A stretch of DNA of 64,000 nucleotides from Cacajao melanocephalus (Eukaryota > Chordata > Mammalia > Primates > Pitheciidae), in contig CAUYLG010059108.1 in NCBI GenBank assembly GCA_963573385.1, forward strand, positions 1 to 64,000, in the 5' to 3' direction. Under the pieces are notes generated by a model. That model was given only the letters and a program-made list of their open reading frames with translations, was not told where the DNA came from and did no database searches. The position numbers and the translations under genes were made by a program. This document shows, piece after piece, positions 23,922 to 35,539 of this stretch (position 1 is its first letter; each line of letters starts with the position of its first letter).

Positions 23922-24540
23922 TTAAGGAAACCTGCAATCCACATGTATGTTATTTTCCAAATTTCTGGAATTGCCATTATGGATATTTTCAAATTTGTCT
24001 AAGGGTGATAATTCAATTTTCTTTGCAGCCATAGCTGCATAAGAACTAACAAATACAGTTTTTGGTGCTGGAGCAGAGTTTGTTTGGGGGTCCCCTGCTG
24101 TGCTAGACATTAACCCTTTGACTTAGAGAACTCATTATCAGCACGGGAAGTACCATTTGAGGCAAACCTCAAGAGACATGGTGATATATGCTTACAAATG
24201 GGTATTCAAACTATTTTCCTAAGGGTTACTGAGCCCTTCAGATGTGTCATTTATCCTTTGAGGCCAGTGGAATCCTAAGATCTCATGTCAGGACTTTTCA
24301 CCAAGTGGCTTCAGTTTTGTCTCTGGCTTCTGGTACCCTGTTTAAAAGTATATTTGATAGTTCTAAATAATAAATGCAGGTTTCATAAGCACATCGCCTA
24401 AAATGAGAGAAGCAGTGTAGGACTGCAGCCTCTGTATCAAAGAGTGGTACCTCAGAATCAGGATCAATGTTACAGTGAACTATCCCAAATGTTTGCCCTA
24501 GATTTCCAAAAGTGTAGCTCAAATCTGAAAAACTAGCACA
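23922..24540 (-). pseudogene. Unidentified coding-like relic (candidate broken retrocopy)
   Basis: Read on the minus strand, three successive frames give protein-like, low-repeat peptides in sensible order. About 24522-24298 starts SYTFGNLGQTFGIVHCNIDP. About 24330-24200 carries PETKLKPLGEKS, a stop, then HEILGFHWPQRINDTSEGLS. About 24190-24125 has FASNGTSRADNEFSKSKG, which needs a one-base shift to join MSSTAGDPQTNSAPAPKTVF (24110 down to 23922). Compositions look coding (mixed polar, Pro, Asp, Glu) and unlike translated AT-rich repeats. There is no poly-A tail or target duplication that I can find, and I do not recognise the parent protein. It could be an old processed pseudogene, a fossil of an unlisted element, or coincidence. 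Confidence 0.3.
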
Positions 24541-24714
24541 TTAAAAATAGGCTGTATCCCTAAGAAATATTCGTTTTTCTAAACTTTCAAATACTACTGA
24601 ACAAATGAAAAGCAAATATATTGATGGGAGGGAAAGGCAGTATTACAGGAATTTCACAAATCAAATTGTTCTTAAAATTGTTTTAACAATCTTATAAGAA
24701 ATTGTTCTTACACT

Positions 24715-24850
24715 CATTAGCTCAATTTAAGAAACTATTGTTTATTAGGCATCTGCTCTGTGCCAGACATAGTCCTGATTGTCACTGGATATACATAGAC
24801 GAGATGAATCAGTCTAGACAAGGACTACAGTCTAGGAAACTGGCATTTCT
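24715..24850 (-). mobile_element. L2 3' fragment, antisense
   Basis: 'ttgtttattaggcatctgct', 'ctgtgccagacatagtcctg' and 'gactacagtctaggaaac' are the reverse complement of the L2 3' end. Confidence 0.6.
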
Positions 24851-24899
24851 TCGTAACACTTATCAGAATTATAATTTTCACAGCAATTTAGTTAATTTT

Positions 24900-25045
24900 T
24901 GAAATGTCTATCATTCTGAACTGTGACTCCATGAAGGCAGGAATCTTTTCTGTCTTGTTCCCCAACAAGGTAACACCTACCAAAGTGACTGGCACATGAT
25001 AAAAGTTCAAAAAGTGTTCACGGAATGAATCAATTAGTAGATGAA
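24900..25045 (+). mobile_element. L2 3' end, sense
   Basis: 'gactccatgaaggcaggaat', 'cttttctgtcttgttcccca', 'gtgactggcacatgataaaa' and 'cacggaatgaatca' track the L2 3' UTR and terminus. It faces the antisense L2 at 24715-24850, with its 3' end pointing away. Confidence 0.75.
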
Positions 25046-25049
25046 CAAA

Positions 25050-28000
25050 TTACTATATTTCTAAGCAGAGTAATAGACATTTTATAAAAAAAAATACTCA
25101 CAAAGCACTGGGATCCAAAGATAAGCATCTTACCTATTAGAGTGTGAATTCGTGAGTGTGTCATTTGAGATATCCACTAATTATATATGTTGCGTATATA
25201 TAGACTTAATTATATTGAGACACCCACCATAACCCCTCATCCCAAAACATTCTAAAACTAAGGTTTCATGCTTCAGTACCCCAAATATCTCATGAAGTGA
25301 AGTCAGGGAATGTGTAAAAAAACAATGCTGAATTATCACCCCAACTTGCGCCTACCTGCAAAGCCTGTGCAGTCATTGTCACTGTCCTTCCTAACCACAG
25401 GGATAGGGAGCAATCTTGGCTTGTATTTACAGATAACAGAGCTGAAGGAATTTCAAGCCATGTGTATGAGTACAGACCACAAGATCAATGAAGCCCTGCA
25501 GAGAGTTCCACAGGCACAGCATGAATGACTTAGTCCTTTCTGAGCCTAGGAGCTGCTGGTGGGGAATCTTTTTGCTGTTAGCAATCCTACTGTGTGTTCA
25601 CTCTTGGGCAGTATGACATTATTTCTATAGTGTGAGCCACCCCATTTCTGATTGCTACATGCCGGCACGCACTCCTGTTGCTACCCAGAAAATGACAGCT
25701 TTTCCTTGTTGCCTCTGGTGGTGTCTCACAGCATCCCGATCGCTTGTGATCAACAGCTTTAGCTCCCCTTCCTACTGTTTCTTTAACATCTGTCTCTGTC
25801 AGTCCTCCTCACACTCTTAGTTCAGCAGTCCTTGGTGGCAATGGGCTTGGCTTTGATGCCAGTTGGCTTGCAGAGTAGGAACTCAGTACTGCTGACCCCT
25901 TCTTGTCATTTGAGGTTATAGACAGTTGTTACTGACAAAATGAACACAAGTATCCTGAACTGGTATGTGACTCTGGAAGTGCTATTCACTGCAAGGCTGG
26001 ATCTAGTCAAGAAGTTTGGGGTGATTCCATTTTCTAGGACTTAGGAGGTTGGCACCCTGTGCATCAGTGCATCTTTAAAACCATCTAATTAGCTCTGAAT
26101 TGCCTACTGGTATTCCAAATATATGCTACTCCTCTGATGCATGCAGGTAACATATTTCCTTTAGATTTTTGAGCAACACCTTGTAAACTTCACAAACAAT
26201 CCGTAATCATGGATTGATTCTTCTCTTTCTGGAGATTAATTAATATTTATTGATGGTCATTGAACTTTAGAAACTCACACTCTAATAATATGGAAGATCA
26301 CTTGATGAACTTTCAAGTGTTTTTTCATGATCTTTGTCATATCTTATGGCACAGTCAACAAAAATTGAACTTCACCTTCTAGTGGCATTTTGATATCAAA
26401 GTAGGGGCCATACTAAATTTAACTCAGAAACACAATGCCACTGAGAGCCACAGTCTCTACTAATATTGGCTTCAGTTGTATATTTTTTAATTAAAAATCT
26501 TGTTTTTATTTTCTAATGATCATTTACTAATTAAAACCATTTTCAGCCATGATAATTAATCAGTGTTGGAAAGTGCCATCATTGATTATGAAGTTCAGGA
26601 ATATGTATTTTTCCAGAGAATTTACTATATTTTCACAAAGTTCTTTTCTTCTGTATGAATCATTGAAATGGATGAAGTATGTTGTTGTTTGGTGGTTGAC
26701 AAATGTAAGTGTTCTGTTAGTAGCGATGTGTTCTGCTTAGATAATTCTAAGTGTTAAGTCCAAATGCCAGCTTTTGATTTATTTCAAATGAGTAGTGCTA
26801 TCTCTTTAGTATCAAACTATTAGCATATTTGAAATTGTGAAAAAGGCTAAATATGCAATATTTTAATCCACTTAAAGTTCTTCTCTTGACCTGGTGTTGA
26901 ATGTCTTACTTATATTAACTAGACCTCTTCTGGTTAAGTCCAGTGAATCCTCATTTAATCAGCCTCCATGTAACCAAATCTCTAGATTGGTAGGTGCCCT
27001 CTATTTCCCTTATAAGATACACTAATGCCACTAACATGCTAAATGGAAGAATTAGATTGTTATTCTCTAAGGTGCTGACACACTGTTTCTCCTACCAGTG
27101 AGCCGAATGCTTAGGAATTAATAATTATGTGATTTAATTTAATATCTATTTCACCTAATATCTATTTCTTTATGAATTATCATTGTGAAAAAGAGTTGTG
27201 AGCATTAAAATTAAATGAGTATTTGGGAAAATGTGGTAATGGCAAATCATTGAAAAATGCTCAGGAATCGGGTGTGGGTAAGAGAACTATAAATCTGGAA
27301 ATAATCCTTAAAATTTGGAAGAGTTCTTACATTGCTTTACAATTAGCTTAAAATTCCCATTTCACTTTGAATAAATTTAAACTGTAAATCACAATTATTG
27401 TATTTTGACTGTGGTTGACTATGGAAACTTTAATTAGAATACATAAAGTTAGTTTGAAACTATGTATACATTTTCATATTTCAAATAAACATAAAGTGGT
27501 TTCCCACTTGAAATTAATAATTTTTAGATTAATCAATCATCTACTGACCTAGATCATTCTGGAAAATAGTTTTGTATGGTAGCAAGAACTGACTCTGCCT
27601 AGAGGATTTGCTGTAATAATACTAAGAATCTTAGTATCTAAGAATGAGCTGAACCAAGGCCCTGGAAGGGAAGGAAGCTCTGGGGAGCTCAGAAGCAGGA
27701 GTTTGTGACTACTCTTATTGCATCTCTGGTTATGTTGAGCACTGGCAAATCTCAGTCTGTGCCACTAGATTATAAGTTTCAAGTTTCTGAGAAAGAGAAG
27801 CTGATTCTATCAGCTTGGATTCACTACTCCTGAATCAATCAACCATCCTGGATCAATCATTTATATCCCAGAGGAAAGGCCTGATTTGACAGTTACGAAT
27901 CAAATAGCCGTTTCTGGAAAGAAGGATGTGCTACACTCTTAAAATGGATGACTTGAGAATTCTGAAGAAAAATTAAAATAAGTTTTAGTATTAAATATAT

Positions 28001-28320
28001 GATGATCATGGGGAATTTTATCCACTAGAATTCTGGAAAGCTGCTTCCAAAGCTAAGGGAGGTCAGAGTAGAATATCCGACTGTAATTTCTGAAGACAGG
28101 AGAGGCAAAGGAGGTCACACAGAGGTGAAGTGGGGCTTTTGGAGGTGTAGAATATGAGCAGCAATGGTCTAGAAGTGGGGAATAAAGAGGACAGCAAAAA
28201 TGAAGGAGAAAGGGACAGAGGAAGAGCAAGAGAGATATCTTGACATCTGTTCTGTATTTGGGACACTGGAGAGAGAGAAGAATTATAAGTTTTCATAACA
28301 TTTTCAGGGTGAAGCACTGC
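25050..28320. other. Unassigned sequence
   Basis: About 3.3 kb with no gene found. The part at 25300-26060 is GC-richer and has acceptor-like tracts (cttgtatttacag near 25430) without a consistent frame. The rest is AT-rich. Confidence 0.4.
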
Positions 28321-31300
28321 ATACATTTTGCACCCTCTATTTCAAGAAATCCAAAAAAAAGTATACACTTTTTTAAAGGATTTAGTTGTTAGGTTGGCCA
28401 AACACAAGCCTATCTCAATAAGGCAGTCTATAATTTTTCATGTTTAAATATCTATACTGTAATACACATTAAAAATAAAGATTTTAGATTTAGCATTGCT
28501 TTTGGAATCATTTCTGTTCTTCTCTACTCATGCTGATATGAAGAAAAAAAAGTATAAGCAAACACATTTATACCATTTGAGGAAAAGTGGACAATTAGAA
28601 ACTCAGGGACTAGTCTTTGCTTCTCCAATTAATAAGTCTAAAGAGTAGTAGTCGTAAGCCTCATTTTTCTGACTCATAAAACATAGTGCACTAATATGAA
28701 TATCAAATAAGGTGACACATACAAATATGTGCAGTACAAAAGCAAAATATTATTCTAGTGTGAAGTTATAAATGACTTCTTATCTGTATATCCTTAATCA
28801 TTACAGAACCTGAAATCCTAGAGAGGTAGAATAAAACAAATATTAATAAGTATTATTAATAAAGTAATATTATTCCATTCCGAACCTTTTACTTTCCTCC
28901 CCTTTATTATTTCTTCTGGAAGATCACAATGATCACTCATCTTTTTATTTCTTCTCCAGTATCCCCAACACATTTAGATCTTCTCCCCATGCCCCTTCAT
29001 AATGTGATACAAATATGGTTTTCTCCTCCTATATGACCCCAAAATAAACGTGTAGGGACCTTCTGTTTTGGACTTTTACCGCTAATGACTATCTGGAAAT
29101 AAACACTAAGAGCAAATAGAATTCCTATTGAAGTTACCCATCCTTAAGACACCTCAACATATTTTCAGGACATTTGGCCCTGGAAAACAGGGAAGTGTCC
29201 ATGTGGCTAGCTCTCCACATTTCCCATGATCTCTTCCCTAACTTAAGAAAGTCTTGGGGATGTTATTATTCCTTTAGTATTTTATTTCCTTATTTCTGGG
29301 CTTAGTTCTCTCAAAGATCTCAATAAAAGATTTTCAGTTTTTGAAAAGAAGAACCTCGTTTAAGGAACCTCCACCTGTTGTCCTTTCTCTCCCTGCCCCA
29401 ATACTCTTCCTGTATCTGGTGTAGAATGCTCTCATTCCAGAAGATGATCTGTAAAACCTATTTTAGGACAAAACTAATACATCCCAGTGCACCCAAAGTC
29501 AAGCAGATCATTTATAAATTAAGCAAACTCCTGGCAAATACCTGCAATTTTAATATTCCCTTGTTCCTTACAGAATAAAGAAATCACCTTAGGTCAGAAA
29601 TATAATTTGGGTCTCCCACATATATTCAAGATGAAAAGAAACATGGATGAGTTAATTTATATTACACTCTGTATTGCAGAAAGATTATAGCTTTCCATAA
29701 ACTCAACTCATAAAATGACATTCAATATAAGTTATTTCTTTCTAGAGAGATTCCCATGGAATGCCTGTAGTTTTAAAATAGCACTCATTGTTTTTTGAAC
29801 TACTTAAATAAATCAAAAGTGATTATGCTTATGTTTTCCTAAAGAAGAAAAGAAGTAAGTTTTTCATCTATTCATGTTTCCTCCATGAGAGTATGTTCCA
29901 ACTGAGGAATGAGACAAAACAGGAAAACTTTCCATTCTCTAACGTGAAAAGAGGACTATAAGTTTTCAAGTTTTGCCAGCCTTTTCGTCCCCTCCTGATG
30001 AGGCATTTTTAACGTTCCTCATACATAGTTATACAAATGGGTGTTAACAAAAAAAATTACATGAATTATTTACACAATACAAATGCTTTAAACATTACTG
30101 TGAAAAATAATATTACAACATTATCCTTATCTTTTGCGTATGAAAAGCCAACATGTACTTATTCTGGGAAACATGATTTATGTTCTTATGCCAAAGTTAT
30201 TGAAAAAGTTCTTTATGTATTATTTGCTGTGTGTGTATATATATATATATTTTTTCTAATAGACTGAATTTTTAAATGAAATATTATGTCTCTATATATT
30301 GTATGTGTCAGTGGTATTTAAATGTATCTAATTCCTCCATAGTAATTCCTTCTATATAATATAAGTTATTTGAACCACAGTTATTAAAGTTCTTTTAAAC
30401 AGTAAAGTTCTATATAAGTAGGCAGTAATACCATTACTTGTATGGCTTATTTATGCCCCTATGAACTGCTTTCTGCATTTGATATAATTTTTTATTTTTA
30501 AAAATCATTGACAACACAGTGAAATTTTCAAATACCACCAACTATGATGTTTGCAAGCACTGAGAGAATCATTTAGAATTTTTGAATCCTGAGGAATGAA
30601 ATCAACCTCTACTTGTGCAAATTCCTAGTATGTTATGAATGCAATGTGATCTTGGTATTTGCTTATCAAAGGCATGTGCTCAAATATTGCAGAAAAGGTC
30701 ATGGGCCATGACGGACTTCATTTTATTACTTCACTTTCTTTTGCCTATTAATTCCACATTCCTCTCTTCTATTGGTCTTATTAATGGACTTTAACAATGA
30801 GATAAAAGTCTTCATTCTAGTGTTTAGCAAAAAATTGCAGAATTTTAACATGAATGAGACTTCATTTTATAGAAGATATTGTGGTTAATGAATTGCCTGC
30901 ATTTTGATGTTTTCCGATCTTATTAGGAAAGTATAACTCAAGGAACAATTTCCTTATTTGATGATTACTTTATTTTCTTATGTAGTCCTTGAATTCAAAA
31001 TTAATTCATGGATATTGATTGAATTTGTATATATGCTTCTGAGGGGGTCCTTTAAAATAACTGCTTTTAGTCTTTTCTTCTGTGCTTGTTCTTGTATTAG
31101 TCCTCTCAAGATTTAAAGCCCCAGTAAAGAGGCTTCAATTAAAAAGCTCATGTGAAGAACTGTAAAGTGAGGTGAGAGGAAAGTTTTGATAAAGAAAGAG
31201 ATACAGGAACCCCTGATTTTCTTATGAGTAAGACAGAAACCTGGGTTTTTTCCTTGAAAACTGCACTCCTTAGGGAAAAGGCAATCTGCAAAAGTAAGAT

Positions 31301-31785
31301 GGAGTGTGATAAACAAAAGGAGATAAAGAACGGGTTCTATAATCAGGAAGTATGCATGGAGCCAGTGAAAATATAGCATAGCCTTGATAAAAGTGTGGGT
31401 TTCAGATTGGCATAGAAACAGCCAAAAGCGTTTCAAGGATGAATTAATTTGGATTACTAATATTCAATTGTTCAGTTTCTTACAGTCTGTTGAAACAAGC
31501 ATGAATCAAACAATCACAGAGACAATAGCATTGTGAACTATAAGAAGTGTTTTGAGTGTAGTAAGTGAAGCCACTTTGTAACTTTGAGTCTTGGGGGGTC
31601 CTAGTTTACTCTATTTTTATCTGAATTTCACTTGGTCATTACTAGCCTTATTGTGAAATACTAACATATGTACAATTTTTCACGTTCCTTATAAGGGAAT
31701 TGAGATTACCGTGAGTTTATTAATGACTCTGATGCCCTCAGAGGGAGGTTCAAAGTATTGCAAACAAGGGATATGAGAAAATTAT
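28321..31785. other. Unassigned AT-rich sequence
   Basis: About 3.5 kb without assignable gene or repeat, apart from the TG/TA tract near 30225. The 107-codon minus frame at 31113-31436 is rich in Phe and Leu, with no domain I recognise. Confidence 0.4.
30224..30252. repeat. Short (TG)n(TA)n tract
   Basis: gtgtgtg followed by tatatatatatatat. Confidence 0.85.
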
Positions 31786-31789
31786 TTTC

Positions 31790-31890
31790 TCCAATTGTTT
31801 TACAGTTGTGTCCTTCACTTGTTACGTAACCTTGAGCAAATGTCTTAAATTCTCTGGGTCTTCAATTCACACATGAATATATACTATTTA
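31790..31890 (+). mobile_element. MIR
   Basis: 'cttgttacgtaaccttgagc', then 'aaatgtcttaaattctctgg' and 'gtcttcaattcacacatgaa' follows the MIR core in sense orientation. Confidence 0.65.
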
Positions 31891-32595
31891 TTTTGATTGT
31901 TTAATGTTGATATTGAATATAATAGTTTTTAAAAATTATTTATGGAACTAAGTATATTGCTAATTACATTTCTTACATTAAACTTCAGGAGAGAAATAAA
32001 TGCATTCCAAAAGAAAAATCTCCCAGTTTTTAAAATTCTATGCCATTTTATAGAAAAAAAAAAAACTAAAAAATTCAGTGTAAAATATACATGCACAGTA
32101 TAACAATGAAGTTGAGGCTTTAACGTCTCAAAAAACTGTTTAATATTTCTCTTTTGATACTAAAACTATATTCATTCAAATTTATAGAAATGCCACCTCT
32201 ACTTTCTCTAGTGTTTTGTAGGCCAGTAAATGGCAACTCATTTTCCATTATTAATAGTATCAGATTTCTTAGTTTAAAAAACTAGTGAGAACAAATAAAT
32301 ATACAATTTTTCCTCAATTATCTTCACCAAGGAAACAGTGGTATGAACACTCTAAAACAGCAGATAACACAAGCAATGCTGTTATCACTGGCTTGGCAAG
32401 CTTTGTTGCAATCACTTTTTAATTCAGGTATTTTTGATCTTTGTAGAATTATTAGTCAGAATCAGACTTCCACAAGTTGGATCAGCAGTTGATACCTTCA
32501 TTATGAGATGTAATTCGAGGGGGCAAATCCCAAAGTATCTCCCTAGTGTACCTAGTACCTGAAAATCTTAAGAAACTCATTGAAATACCTACCTG
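31891..32595. other. Unassigned AT-rich sequence
   Basis: Includes a 12-A run near 32055. No gene or repeat recognised. Confidence 0.4.
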
Positions 32596-32597
32596 GT

Positions 32598-32953
32598 TGA
32601 TATAGTTTGGCTCTGTGTTGCACCCAAATCTCATCTCAAATTGTAATCCCCACATGTCAATAGACAGAAGTGATTGTGGGATTATGGGGGAGGTTTCCCC
32701 CATGCTGTTCTCATGATAGTAAGTGAATTCTCATGAGATCTGATGGTTTTATAAGTGGTAGTTTTTCCTGTATGTTCTCTCTCTCTGTCTCTTACCTGCC
32801 ACCATGTAAGACGTACCTGCTTCCCCTTCCACTATGATTGTAACTTTCTTGAGGCCTCACCAGCCATGTGGAACTGTGAGTCAATTAAACTTCTTTTCTT
32901 TCTAAATTCAGTTTCAGGTATGTCTTTATAGAAGTGTAAGAAGAGACTAATAT
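32598..32953 (+). mobile_element. Solo MaLR LTR (MSTA/MSTB-type)
   Basis: Begins tgatatagtttggctctgtg and ends agactaatata, the usual termini of THE1/MST LTRs. Internal phrases include 'catgctgttctcatgatagt', 'catgagatctgatggtttta', 'ccatgtaagacgtacctgct' and 'agccatgtggaactgtgagt', followed by the poly-A-signal region 'gtcaattaaacttcttttc'. Flanking ctggt / ttggt may be a decayed 5-bp target duplication. No internal retroviral genes are attached, so this is a solo LTR. Confidence 0.9.
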
Positions 32954-33062
32954 ATTGGTTATGAATTATAACTTTATCAGAGAAGAGCAGCAAATTAAGT
33001 CACTAATGGCCAGCAGATGTTTTTCTCCCTCCCTTCCTGGGCCTTCCCTTTATTCCTTTTCA

Positions 33063-33080
33063 GAAAAAAAAAAAAAAAAA
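33063..33080. repeat. Poly-A tract (about 18 bp)
   Basis: Uninterrupted A-run between T-rich sequences. It is not preceded by Alu or L1 sequence. Confidence 0.9.
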
Positions 33081-33099
33081 GCTGCTTTCATTTTTCTCC

Positions 33100-33735
33100 A
33101 AATATTTCTGTAACTACCCAACTTCCATTTCTTCTTATTCTGGAATTGGCTTTCCCTTTTTCTTCCCTTGTCACCATTCTACATCAGCAGTTAAAGTTCA
33201 GTTTAAAGCCCAGCTTCCATAAAACCTTTATTACCAGCTCAAGTTGAAAGGCACTGTTCTGTCTCTGAACACTTATAAGCTTTGTGGTCTGTCTAATTCA
33301 TTTGGTGTTTAATCATTTGGTTTTGTCTTGTGACATCTATTCAATAACATATTTGGATTTTAAAAAATTGTTCTTTTCTTCTTTTTTTCTTTTTTCTTGT
33401 TCAATTCATTCTTTACACAGCTTCCAGAAGGATCCTTTTAAATAGCACTCTTCTGCTTAAAACACATTGCATACCCAATTAGTCTATATTTCTTACCTTT
33501 ACATGTGAAGCCAAATCAGTCTTCCTTCAAATCATATAGGGCCATTGCCAATACTCTTCTTTCAGCTTAGAATTTTCTCTGCCTGTCTCTTTGCATGGTT
33601 AGCTCTGTTCTTCAATGATCCACCTATGTGTTATCTCTTCTATACTTTTTCTCTGACTTTAATATCAAAATGAGATTCTTTCTAGGATTTTTATCTTATG
33701 GCCTTATTCCTTTTTTTTTCATGTCTATTCTAGCA
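33100..33735 (+). mobile_element. L2, diverged fragments
   Basis: 'aaagcccagcttccataaaa', 'gatccttttaaatagcactc', 'ttctgcttaaaacacattgc', 'aaatcatatagggccattg' and 'tttctctgcctgtctctttg' follow L2 ORF2-end phrases. The order suggests at least two overlapping fragments rather than one clean copy. Confidence 0.5.
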
Positions 33736-33744
33736 TTCTCCATT

Positions 33745-33950
33745 TGTGTCTCAGAATATGCTCTTCACCATTCTGCATCCTGCTCTTTGCTCTGGAGACT
33801 CCCTGAGAACTGTATCCATGGGTTCCTGCCTTGCAGATTGGGGTTGGGTTTGTCCAATGTGAGGTGAATACAGAAAGTAGAGAGTGAGGGCTGGGCATTT
33901 ATTCTCCTGGCTCCCTTCCTTCCACATAATCCAGTGTTGTTTGTTTCTTA
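33745..33950 (+). mobile_element. Interspersed-repeat-like segment, family not assigned
   Basis: 'tgggttcctgccttgcagat', 'gggtttgtccaatgtgaggt', 'gagagtgagggctgggcatt' and 'tattctcctggctcccttcc' resemble a medium-frequency mammalian repeat I have seen (gccaatgggaggcac, ggtatttattcccctggctc), but I cannot name it. Confidence 0.35.
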
Positions 33951-34008
33951 TAAAGTACTTGGTGCTTATTTTTCTACTATAGGCGAAAAAAATGAACTCA
34001 GAATGGTT

Positions 34009-34303
34009 GGCTGGGCGCAATGGCTCACACCTGTAATCCTAGCACTTTGGGAGGCCAAGGTGGGCAGATTGGGTGAGGTCAGGATTTCAAGATCAGCCTG
34101 GCCAACATGGTGAAACCCCATCTCTAATAAAAATACCAAAATTAACCAGGCGTGGAGGTGCACGCTTGTAGTCCCAGCTATTCCGGAGGCTGAGGCATAA
34201 GAGAATTGCTTGAACCCAGGAGGCAGAGGTTGCAGTGAGCTGATATCATTCTACTGCACACCAGCCTGGGTGACAGAGGGTGACTATCTCAAAACAAACA
34301 AAA
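34009..34303 (+). mobile_element. Alu, full length, with short target duplication
   Basis: Complete Alu from ggctgggcgcaatggctcac to a short mixed A-tail (aaaacaaacaaaa). Flanked by aatggtt at 34002-34008 and 34304-34310. Confidence 0.96.
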
Positions 34304-34310
34304 AATGGTT

Positions 34311-35295
34311 AAGTGATTTACACAATTAAACAATGACTGAGTGGCACTGTTGGGATTGATACATCAGCATTTAAAAAAATCACTCTGCCTCATTTAACTA
34401 TTGTATAATCAAAAGTGATCCAACTTTTATTTCTCAGACTAGTTAGAAGCATTAGTCTGAGATTAATTGCTCTCTCTACCACTAAATTCATTGTTTTTTT
34501 TTTTTAGCTCATGCTCACAACAAAGGATGAGAAACAAGTTACCATAGTATTTATTCCATGAATGTTGAGTTGTATAATCCTACATAATTTGTTATCCAAT
34601 GTGTTAAAAATCACCTAGCTTCTATAACAAATAATCAAGAGTTGACCACATTTTCAAAAAAAGTGTAATAACCATCTTAAAATATGTCCTGAAGACAAGT
34701 ATAATAAGATGTTGTAATAATAACTTACTTTTAAGAATTATTTGAAGGTTCTTAATTTTTAGGTTAAATAATAAAAATTTGTTAAAGATCTTAATATTGA
34801 ATTATATATATTGTCTAACTCAATAATGTTGACCAAACTCTCAATGAGAGAGTTTTAAAAATCATCATGTGACAAGTCCTTTAGCAGTAGTATTTTGGTA
34901 TTATATTTGTTAACTAGAAAAAAAATGCTACTTGCACTTTATTAATTGAGAGAACAAATGAAAAGATAGAAAGTAAATTTAGGCAGAATGCAAAATCATG
35001 AGAGGTTTTAAATCTTCGGAATAGTCTTGTGGGAAATAATTGTTTAGGTCTTGAAGGTTTAAACCTTCTACACATTTTCCTAAAACATTGTATGTTCAAT
35101 ATCTCTACTCTTCCCTAAAACGTGAAGAGCTGCATAAAAAGGCAGTCATTCACTTAAGGACATCCATGAGTTTCCTTAAATATGGAAATGGCAAAATACA
35201 TGAAAGATGAGAATGAACTCCAGTGTAAATTCAGATAAATATGGCGACAGCTGTTGCTGAATAGTTACAGAATTAGCTTGAGAAATGAAACCTCT
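34311..35295. other. Unassigned AT-rich sequence
   Basis: No gene or confident repeat. T-run at about 34494-34505. Confidence 0.4.
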
Positions 35296-35299
35296 GTAG

Positions 35300-35346
35300 T
35301 TCACACACATACACACACATTCACACACATACACACACACACACAC
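35300..35346. repeat. (CA)n microsatellite, interrupted
   Basis: CACA units with TACA/TTCA interruptions, ending in a pure CA run. Confidence 0.93.
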
Positions 35347-35463
35347 TTTGGATTTATTTATGAAACAGCATCTTCTAAACACAGAACCTTGCATTGCAGA
35401 AAAGGCAATTAAATAGAACAGCATGAGGTTGTCAATCACTTCAACAACTAACAAAAGCATTGA

Positions 35464-35534
35464 CTATCAAAGCAAATAATGTAAATGTGCAAAAAGGTAC
35501 CTTGCTATCAAAGCAAATAATGTAAACATGCAAA
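35464..35534 (+). repeat. Tandem duplication, 41-bp period
   Basis: ctatcaaagcaaataatgta plus 10 bp at 35464-35493 recurs at 35505-35534 with two substitutions. Confidence 0.95.
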
Positions 35535-35539
35535 GGCAA

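Noticed and set aside
31113..31436. 107-codon minus-strand ORF rich in Phe/Leu
   Set aside because: No recognisable family, promoter or splice context. Length is within chance expectation for this much sequence.
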